Positions 16,055-21,554 of a stretch of 21,554 nucleotides of DNA are shown piece by piece; the stretch's first letter is position 1; every line of letters begins with the position of its first letter. The DNA is from an uncultured Coriobacteriia bacterium (GTDB taxonomy: Bacteria > Actinomycetota > Coriobacteriia > Coriobacteriales > QAMH01), in NCBI GenBank assembly GCA_902478425.1, contig CABSKV010000019.1, positions 1 to 21,554 on the forward strand, read 5' to 3'. The notes beneath the pieces were generated by a model, which saw nothing but the letters and a program-made list of their open reading frames with translations, was not told where the DNA came from and searched no databases. The translations under genes were made by a program, and so were the position numbers.

Positions 16055-16452
16055 CGGCTCACCCCGCTCACGTATCGCGCGGTGTCGAGGACGTAGACCT
16101 CGCTGCCGCTGGCGGTGGCCGTGATGTGGGCGCGGTAGAGCGTGCCGGTGGCGTTGGGCTGCGGCGTGACCTCGCAGGTTACGGTGAGCTTTTCCTCGGA
16201 CACGTCGAGGTTGGTGCTCGTCGGGTCTGCCGAGAAGCGCTCGGCGACGTTGGCGGCGGCGGTTGCGGCGCGCTCGAGCTCGAGACTTTGCTGCGCCAGG
16301 CTGGCCGAGGCCACGTAGAGTTGCACGATGACGGTGAACGAGACGATGAGGAAGACGAAGAGCACGAGGGTCTCGACGATGAAGGCGCGGTTGCCGTGGC
16401 GGCCGCGACGAGACGTGCGTGTCTCATCTTGCCGTGTGCTGGCAAAACTCAT
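16051..16452 (-). CDS. Small single-pass pilus-cluster protein (pilin-like)
   Basis: 133 aa. The ATG at 16452 shares one base with the upstream stop (TGATG), so it is translationally coupled. A basic N-terminus (RTSRRGRHGNR) precedes AFIVETLVLFVFLIVSFTVI. The Glu and following helix resemble a class III prepilin leader, but the usual Gly or Ala at -1 with Glu at +5 does not line up cleanly. The helix continues into an amphipathic QQSLELERAATAAANVAERF stretch and a beta-rich C-terminal domain. Probably a minor pilin. Confidence 0.6.
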   Translation of the reverse strand: MSFASTRQDETRTSRRGRHGNRAFIVETLVLFVFLIVSFTVIVQLYVASASLAQQSLELERAATAAANVAERFSADPTSTNLDVSEEKLTVTCEVTPQPNATGTLYRAHITATASGSEVYVLDTARYVSGVSR

Positions 16453-16967
16453 CAGGCACCCCCTTGCATATAGCGCAGGGCGACGTCGGTCGAGCCTTGC
16501 TCGGTGGTGATGGTGAGCAATCCGTTCCTGTACGAAAGGTCGAACTTGGACGAACGAGAAAGTTTGACCGACTTACCAGGATCATAAGGCGTGCCTGCAA
16601 CGGCATATTCCTCGACGATATTGCCTTTGTAGAGGTATATCCTCGTCTCGAAGTTGCCTGTGTCCAAGTACTCCATGAGGACAAGAGACTTGCCTTCGGG
16701 GCCCGAACCGACCCATACGGAGTTCGTCTCGTCGAGGGAACGAACGTTATTGGCGAGGAATTGCGCGCCGAGACGGTCCTGGTTGGTTTGCATCTGGATG
16801 CCAGCGACGCGCTGGTAGATGGTGACGCCTGTGACGAGCGCGATAAGCAGGATGGCCAGTATGACCAACATAAGGATTCCGACGAAGAGATTGTTGTGGC
16901 TTTTGCCGAACTTATCGTCGCGTATGGTAGCCATCGCGTTGACTATGTCCATGTTAGTCTGTCTCAT
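16452..16967 (-). CDS. DUF4860-like single-pass protein of the pilus cluster
   Basis: 171 aa. The ATG at 16967 overlaps the upstream stop by 4 nt; another in-frame Met lies five codons later. It has one membrane helix (about residues 27-50, LFVGILMLVILAILLIALVT) and an outer domain with NQDRLGAQFLANNVRSLDET, a pattern I associate with the DUF4860 family. DUF4860 proteins sit with pilin-like genes in Gram-positive genomes and have no assigned biochemical role. Family recognition is tentative; membership in the operon is firm from the overlaps. Confidence 0.6.
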   Translation of the reverse strand: MRQTNMDIVNAMATIRDDKFGKSHNNLFVGILMLVILAILLIALVTGVTIYQRVAGIQMQTNQDRLGAQFLANNVRSLDETNSVWVGSGPEGKSLVLMEYLDTGNFETRIYLYKGNIVEEYAVAGTPYDPGKSVKLSRSSKFDLSYRNGLLTITTEQGSTDVALRYMQGGA

Positions 16968-17290
16968 CGTGCCACCACCGTTACCGTGGGGGGCACGTTA
17001 TCGGCGAACCACTCGTAGTTGACCGTGTAGTCGTTGCGATTGATCGACAGGCCATAGACGTCTTCGAGATGCGCGAGCGACGAGGGATAAGAGCCCTCGA
17101 TGGCGTAACACTGGGCGGCAGTCGTGAGGATGGTGGAGCGAATGGACGCGGCGCTCTGGTCGCGGGAGGCATGCTGAAACGCACCGATGGCCCAGACGAG
17201 GAGCGCTATGAGCAGCGCGACGAACAGCACGGTGAGTATGCGCCGCTTGCGCTGGGTGCGAATCTCGTATGTGCTGCGCTCGCTGTACAT
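16964..17290 (-). CDS. Small single-pass protein of the pilus cluster, unknown function
   Basis: 108 aa. It begins 9 bp after the pilC stop without a strong ribosome binding site, so coupling to pilC is likely. A basic cytoplasmic start (RTQRKRR) is followed by one helix (ILTVLFVALLIALLVWAIGA) and an outer segment (SIRSTILTTAAQCYAIEGSY, then YPSSLAHLEDVYGL). The outer part resembles the alpha-C and early loop regions of pilins and pseudopilins, where xxQCYAxEGxYP is common. No prepilin cleavage motif is visible. It could be a pilin-like protein or a PilC partner. Confidence 0.6.
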   Translation of the reverse strand: MYSERSTYEIRTQRKRRILTVLFVALLIALLVWAIGAFQHASRDQSAASIRSTILTTAAQCYAIEGSYPSSLAHLEDVYGLSINRNDYTVNYEWFADNVPPTVTVVAR

Positions 17291-17299
17291 GGCTGGCGT

Positions 17300-18352
17300 C
17301 TATCCAATCGATCCCATGATGCCGATGAGCGGGAGCATGACCGAAATGAGCGTGCCGCCGACCGCAACGGTGAGCAAGGCGGCGAGCATGGGCTCGATGC
17401 GGTCGAGCGCGCGGTCGAGCTGCGCGGTCGAGTCGTCGAAGAGCATGACCGACAGGCTCGCGAGCACGTCGTCGATGGAGCCGGAGTGCGCCCCTGCGGT
17501 GAGCATGTGCGCATAGAGCGGGTCGAGTATGCCGGCCTCCGTGATGGCCTGGGGCAGGCTGCGCGGATCCTCGAGATCCTCCATCGCCGAAAGCGCATAC
17601 TCGAGGCGCCCCTTGAGCCTGCTGTGGCGCACGGTGGCCAGCGCGTTGCGCATGGCGGTCTCTGTGACGATGCCGGCTGCGATGTAGGTGGCAAGCGCCG
17701 AGAAGAAGCGCGAGAGCGCGAGCTCGTACATGGCGTTACGCGTGGCCGGGATGTGTTCGAAGAGCGCGAGTACGCGTTCACGACCCGATTGGGTGCGGCT
17801 CGCGACGAAGAGGAAGATGGCGATGACGGCGCAGGCCACGGTGATGATGAACGCGAACCAGCCGATGATGATGGACGCGAGCGCGAGCCCGGAGGAGGCC
17901 GCGGTGAGCGAGCCGGCCGTGGACTCGTAGACGGTGGCGAAGACGGGGAGGATGACGGCGACCGTGACCGCGAGTATGACGGCCATGATGCAGAGCAGCG
18001 CGGCCGGATAGGCCACGGAGCTGCGGATCTTGGCGAAGGTGTGCTCCTCCTCGCCGTAGTAGACCTCGAGGGTGCGCAAGACGGACTCGAGGCGGCCCGA
18101 GCGCTCGCCCGTCTGGACCATGTCGATGGCATGGGCGGGGAAGGCGGCGGTCATGGACATGGCCTCGGACAGGGACTCGCCTGCGATGAGGCCCCGGTAC
18201 ATGCCGACGCAGACGCTCTTGAAGCGCGATTCCTCGCGATTCTCCGCGAGCAGGTGCACGGCCTCATCGACCTGCAAGCCCGCGGAGAGCATGGTCGCGA
18301 CGCTTCCGCACAGGGCGGATAGGGCGCCGCTATCGAGCAGTTTAGCTGCCAT
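17300..18352 (-). CDS. pilC: Type IV pilus inner-membrane platform protein PilC (GspF family)
   Basis: 350 aa from the ATG at 18352, preceded by GAGGAG about 4 nt upstream. The frame remains open to 18616, but that part overlaps the lipoprotein gene and is not protein-like. PilC/GspF forms the membrane platform on which the pilus ATPases act. Two T2SSF-type halves are visible: an N-terminal cytoplasmic part (SGALSALCGSVATMLSAGLQ, ...MVQTGERSGRLESVL) and a second half (ALSRFFSALATYIAAGI, ...TAGAHSGSIDDVL). Membrane helices are near LLCIMAVILAVTVAVILPVF, the next hydrophobic stretch, and the C-terminus (PMLAALLTVAVGGTLISVML). It is somewhat shorter than many PilC proteins (about 400 aa), lacking part of the N-terminal extension. 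Confidence 0.92.
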   Translation of the reverse strand: MAAKLLDSGALSALCGSVATMLSAGLQVDEAVHLLAENREESRFKSVCVGMYRGLIAGESLSEAMSMTAAFPAHAIDMVQTGERSGRLESVLRTLEVYYGEEEHTFAKIRSSVAYPAALLCIMAVILAVTVAVILPVFATVYESTAGSLTAASSGLALASIIIGWFAFIITVACAVIAIFLFVASRTQSGRERVLALFEHIPATRNAMYELALSRFFSALATYIAAGIVTETAMRNALATVRHSRLKGRLEYALSAMEDLEDPRSLPQAITEAGILDPLYAHMLTAGAHSGSIDDVLASLSVMLFDDSTAQLDRALDRIEPMLAALLTVAVGGTLISVMLPLIGIMGSIG

Positions 18353-18459
18353 GGTTCTCCTCGCATCCCTCGTTTCGCGTGGTGCTCGTTCGCACGTTCT
18401 CGTTCTGTTCGCCTGGCTGCCTCGCGGGGCGGCCGAGCGGTGATTTCCTCGTTCGCATT

Positions 18460-19440
18460 CTAATACACATAGCGGTCCTGGTAACTGATTCCGTCGCCGA
18501 CGTAGGCGTTGCCGCCATCGGTGGCGGCCAAGGTCAAGTCCACGCGCGACCATGTGTTGGGGTCGACGGAAATCTGGATGGTGTGCCAGGTGCCGTCGAT
18601 GTAGACCATGATCCATGCGTGGTAGAAGTCATCTGGCGAGACGTAGCCGGTGATGATCTGCGCGGGGATGCCGACGCTGCGCAGCATGGCCGCGCCGAGC
18701 GAGGCGTAATCGAAGCAGATGCCCGAGCCTGCGGAAAGCGTGGCGTCGGGGTTGGGGATGTAGCCGCTGCCGTTGGCGAGCTTCTCTGCCTTGGCGGTGT
18801 CGTACTTGATGTTGCGGGCGATGAAATCGCAGATGGCGCGCAGGGCGGCGCCCTGGCTATCTGCGCCGGCCACGAGCTCGCGGGCGCGGCGGGTGGAGGC
18901 GCTTGACTCGTCGAAATCGCAGTAGAGGTTGGGGTGCAGGAAGGGCTCGAAGCCGGTCTCGAGGTGGACGGGGACGCTCGTGGAGAGTATCTCGACGTAG
19001 TTGTTGCCGCTCGTGTTTTGCATGACGCGCACCGTATAGGTGCCATTGCCCATGTTGATGGGCACGAAGACGGGGGAGCCGTCATTGGGCATATCGTAGT
19101 TGTAGCTCTGCTCGCCGCGCGTGACCTGGAGCTTGAGGCGCGCGTTGTTCGTGCCGGTCGCGGCCACGTAGCCCTGGGATGCCGACGAGGTATCGATGGC
19201 GCAGTTGGGGCCCTGAACGGCGGCCGAGGCGTTGAAGGATACGTCTTGGACGGAGTCTGCCGCGGTGAAGGGCGCGCCCTCGACGACCTCGTCGCCGCCG
19301 ACGGGCGAGGAGCCGCCACCGCCGCCGCAGCCGACGAGGGCCGCAAGCGCGATGAGAAGCGCGATGACGAGGGCCGCGGACGCAGCAAGGCGATGCCGGA
19401 AAGCGGCATGCTGCATTCTATGAGCTGAGAGCTGCGTCAA
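18460..19440 (-). CDS. Transglutaminase-like lipoprotein at the head of the pilus operon
   Basis: 326 aa from a TTG at 19440, chosen because GAAAGG lies 6 nt upstream (19447-19452); an ATG at 19416 lacks such a site and would give 318 aa. It has a lipoprotein signal with lipobox LVGC (C38), then a glycine-rich spacer. A beta-rich middle part precedes a transglutaminase-like core with the expected triad: Cys in SGICFDYASLG (C242), His in FYHAWIMVYI (H274) and Asp in SVDPNTW (D293). Such domains act as proteases, peptidoglycan-linked hydrolases or cross-linkers; the reaction here is not known. It ends 107 bp before pilC on the same strand, with no obvious terminator between, so co-transcription is likely. 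Confidence 0.85.
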   Translation of the reverse strand: MTQLSAHRMQHAAFRHRLAASAALVIALLIALAALVGCGGGGGSSPVGGDEVVEGAPFTAADSVQDVSFNASAAVQGPNCAIDTSSASQGYVAATGTNNARLKLQVTRGEQSYNYDMPNDGSPVFVPINMGNGTYTVRVMQNTSGNNYVEILSTSVPVHLETGFEPFLHPNLYCDFDESSASTRRARELVAGADSQGAALRAICDFIARNIKYDTAKAEKLANGSGYIPNPDATLSAGSGICFDYASLGAAMLRSVGIPAQIITGYVSPDDFYHAWIMVYIDGTWHTIQISVDPNTWSRVDLTLAATDGGNAYVGDGISYQDRYVY

Positions 19441-19569
19441 CGACGGCCTTTCGAGTGAGACGGACGGGTGCCTGCGGGCGCAGGGCAACGGCGTACATTA
19501 TAGAAGACGCGCGTGACATGGACGATGACACCGGGGAAACAAAACGGGGGAGACGGATGACGTCGCCGC

Positions 19570-19664
19570 AAGACGAAAGTCGCCGGGGCAAGACAAGAGT
19601 CGCCGGGGCGGGATTGTCTGGTCCCGGCGACTCTTGTCTTGCGGCCCTGCGGCGACTTTCGTCT
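19570..19664. repeat. Nested inverted repeat built from REP-like units
   Basis: Two tandem 20-bp units, AAGACGAAAGTCGCCGGGGC (19570-19589) and AAGACAAGAGTCGCCGGGGC (19590-19609), are followed by their inverted copies. The inner pair 19588-19607 / 19623-19642 is a perfect 20-bp inverted repeat with a 15-nt loop. The outer pair 19571-19585 / 19650-19664 is a perfect 15-bp inverted repeat. The unit matches the 3922-4096 cluster (for example 18 of 21 bases against 3948-3968). It lies between the divergent lipoprotein and ettA genes, so it is not a convergent terminator. Confidence 0.85.
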
Positions 19665-19746
19665 GGTCGACGTCAATGGGGCCTTGCTGTGAGACAATGG
19701 ACGTACACTTTTCTTATTCACCCGGCAGCATGAGAAGGGGGCGGTT

Positions 19747-21426
19747 ATGCCCGAGTTCATCTACCAGATGCACGACGCGCGCAAGGCGCATGGAAACAAG
19801 GTCATTCTGGACGAAGTGACGTTGAGCTTTTACCCAGGGGCCAAGATAGGCGTTGTCGGGCCGAATGGCATGGGCAAGTCAACGCTCCTCAAGATCATGG
19901 CGGGCCTCGAAGACGTGAGCAACGGCGAAGCCCGACTCACGCCCGGCTTCACCGTCGGCATTCTGCAGCAGGAGCCGCAACTCGAGGAAGACAAGACCGT
20001 TATCGAGAATGTGCGGCTCGCCTTTGACGACATGCTCGCCAAGATCGAGCGCTTCAACCAGGTCTCCGCCGAGATGGCCGATCCAGATGCCGATTTCGAC
20101 GCCCTCATGGAAGAGATGGGCAAGCTCCAGGACGAGATCGATGCAGGTGATGGATGGGACCTCGACAGCCAACTCACGCAAGCGATGGACGCGTTGCAGC
20201 TGCCTGATCCAGAGGCACCTGTCAATGTTTTGTCGGGCGGCGAGCGAAGACGCGTCGCACTTTGCAGGCTCCTGCTAGAGGCACCGGACTTGTTGCTGCT
20301 TGATGAGCCGACGAACCATCTCGATGCAGAGTCCGTGCTGTGGCTCGAGCAGTTCCTGAAGCGCTACGAGGGCGCCGTGCTCGCCGTGACGCACGATCGC
20401 TACTTCCTCGACAACGTCGCGGAGTGGATCTGCGAAGTGGATCGCGGACACCTGTATCCGTATAAGGGCAATTACTCGACCTACCTGGAAACGAAGGCCG
20501 CGCGTCTCGAGGCGCAAGGGCAGCAGGAGGCCAAGCTCGCCAAGAAGCTCGAGCGCGAGCTCGAATGGGTGCGCTCGAGCCCCAAGGCCCGTCAGGCCAA
20601 GAGCAAGGCGCGTCTGGAGCGCTACGAGCAAATGGATGCCGAGGCGCGCTCCATGAAGAAGGTGGACTTCACCGACATCCACATCCCGCCCGGCCCGCGA
20701 TTGGGCAATAAGGTGCTTATCGCCGATCACCTGAGCAAGTCGTTCGGGGACCGCGTGCTCATCGACGACCTGTCCTTCGAGCTGCCGCGTAATGGCATCG
20801 TGGGCATCATCGGTCCCAACGGCGTGGGCAAGACGACGCTCTTCAAGTGCATCGTCGGCCTCGAGGAGCCGAGCGAGGGAACGCTCGACATCGGCGAGAC
20901 CGTCAAGATCGCCTACGTCGACCAGAATCGCGCGGGCATCGACCCCGACAAGTCACTGTGGGAGGTCGTCTCGGACGGGCTCGACGTCATTCAGGTGGGC
21001 GAGACCGAGGTGCCGAGCCGCGCGTACGTGGCCGGCTTCGGCTTCAAGGGCCAGGACCAGAGCAAGCCCGCCGGCGTGCTCTCGGGCGGCGAGCGCAATC
21101 GCCTCAACCTCGCCCTTACGCTCAAGCAGGGAGGCAACCTCCTGCTGCTCGACGAGCCGACGAACGACTTGGATACCGAGACGCTCGCGAGTCTCGAGGA
21201 GGCGTTGCTCGCGTTCTCGGGCTGTGCGGTCATCACGAGCCACGATCGCTGGTTTCTCGACAGAATCGCGACCCACATACTTGCCTGGGAGGGAACTGAC
21301 GAGAATCCGGGTGCGTGGTATTGGTTCGAGGGTAACTTCGACTCGTACCAGAAGAATCGCGTCGAGCGTCTGGGCGAAGTCGCCGCGAGACCGCATCAGG
21401 TGTACCGGAAGCTCACGAGAGACTAG
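19747..21426 (+). CDS. ettA: Energy-dependent translational throttle protein EttA (ABC-F ATPase)
   Basis: 559 aa, close to the usual EttA length of about 555. The ATG at 19747 follows AAGGGG (19735-19740). There are two ABC domains without membrane segments. Walker A motifs are GPNGMGKST (from residue 38) and GPNGVGKTT (from 356). Signatures are LSGGE at about 162 and 445. Walker B motifs are LLLLDEPTNHLD and LLLLDEPTNDLD. An arm-like insertion in domain 1 (FDDMLAKIERFNQVSAEMAD) and the charged inter-domain linker (SSPKARQAKSKARLERYEQM) are as in the EttA subgroup. EttA binds the ribosomal E site and gates the first steps of elongation according to ATP/ADP ratio. It is transcribed divergently from the pilus cluster and is probably a housekeeping gene. 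Confidence 0.95.
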   Translation: MPEFIYQMHDARKAHGNKVILDEVTLSFYPGAKIGVVGPNGMGKSTLLKIMAGLEDVSNGEARLTPGFTVGILQQEPQLEEDKTVIENVRLAFDDMLAKIERFNQVSAEMADPDADFDALMEEMGKLQDEIDAGDGWDLDSQLTQAMDALQLPDPEAPVNVLSGGERRRVALCRLLLEAPDLLLLDEPTNHLDAESVLWLEQFLKRYEGAVLAVTHDRYFLDNVAEWICEVDRGHLYPYKGNYSTYLETKAARLEAQGQQEAKLAKKLERELEWVRSSPKARQAKSKARLERYEQMDAEARSMKKVDFTDIHIPPGPRLGNKVLIADHLSKSFGDRVLIDDLSFELPRNGIVGIIGPNGVGKTTLFKCIVGLEEPSEGTLDIGETVKIAYVDQNRAGIDPDKSLWEVVSDGLDVIQVGETEVPSRAYVAGFGFKGQDQSKPAGVLSGGERNRLNLALTLKQGGNLLLLDEPTNDLDTETLASLEEALLAFSGCAVITSHDRWFLDRIATHILAWEGTDENPGAWYWFEGNFDSYQKNRVERLGEVAARPHQVYRKLTRD

Positions 21427-21554
21427 GTGCAAGCGAACGAACTGAGTGGTTGAAGCACAAGCGCAAATCGTTGCATATTTGGATAAAAAGACTAGCTCAA
21501 AAAGTATATGTAATACATTGCGTTTTTGAATAAATACAACAAGCAATATATTGC
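21427..21554. other. AT-rich 3' flank of ettA
   Basis: After the ettA stop the sequence becomes AT-rich. It contains no recognisable hairpin-plus-T-run terminator and no ORF. A perfect 12-bp palindrome GCAATATATTGC closes the window at 21543-21554. It may be the promoter or operator region of the next gene. Confidence 0.4.

Noticed and set aside
17069..18322. 417-aa plus-strand ORF opposite pilC
   Set aside because: Highly charged, Arg/Glu/Gly/His-rich shadow of pilC with no motifs.

Overview
The window looks like chromosomal DNA from a high-GC, gut-type actinobacterium, most probably of class Coriobacteriia. This is inference from the overall look: strong G/C third-position bias, AAAGGA/GGAGG ribosome binding sites, large repeat-rich surface proteins with cysteine repeats and single C-terminal anchors, DUF4143-type ATPases, Rpn-like remnants and a compact type IV pilus cluster. 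No rRNA, tRNA, CRISPR array, intact insertion sequence or prophage is visible.

Layout. 1-78 is the 3' end of a gene for a membrane-anchored protein. A hairpin-rich spacer with a perfect 29-bp-arm palindrome follows. 221-3217 encodes a membrane sensor with an extracytoplasmic ABC-type substrate-binding-like domain, an acidic linker and GGDEF-EAL-like modules that have lost key catalytic residues. 3231-3578 is the 3' remnant of an Rpn-family nuclease gene, followed by a gene-poor stretch with a cluster of REP-like hairpins (3922-4096). Two large surface proteins come next: 4420-6630 (leucine-rich repeats plus three InlB/Flg_new B-repeats) and 7380-11501 (beta-helix plus nine cysteine repeats). 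Each has a signal peptide, a C-terminal membrane anchor and its own terminator. The spacer between them holds diverged repeats, two of them exactly 55 bp apart. 11758-13077 is an AAA/DUF4143 ATPase preceded by three 15-bp repeats at an exact 23-bp period. 13078-14386 is mostly degenerate DNA with one probable ATPase-gene fragment.

On the minus strand, 19440 down to 14450 is a probable type IV pilus operon. In transcription order it holds a transglutaminase-like lipoprotein, PilC, four small single-pass proteins (three of the junctions overlapping), then PilT, ending at a double hairpin. No extension ATPase (PilB), prepilin peptidase or canonical major pilin is in the window. On the plus strand, 19747-21426 is the ABC-F translation factor EttA, preceded by a second cluster of the same REP-like family found near 4 kb.

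How the parts relate. The two surface proteins, the pilus cluster, the lipoprotein and the membrane sensor make this mainly an envelope and surface-interaction region. A link between the sensor and the pilus, for example through cyclic di-GMP, is only a hypothesis. The parts most worth a second look are the catalytically degenerate sensor, the incomplete pilus cluster with noncanonical pilin-like proteins, the phased repeats before the ATPase and the dispersed hairpin family.
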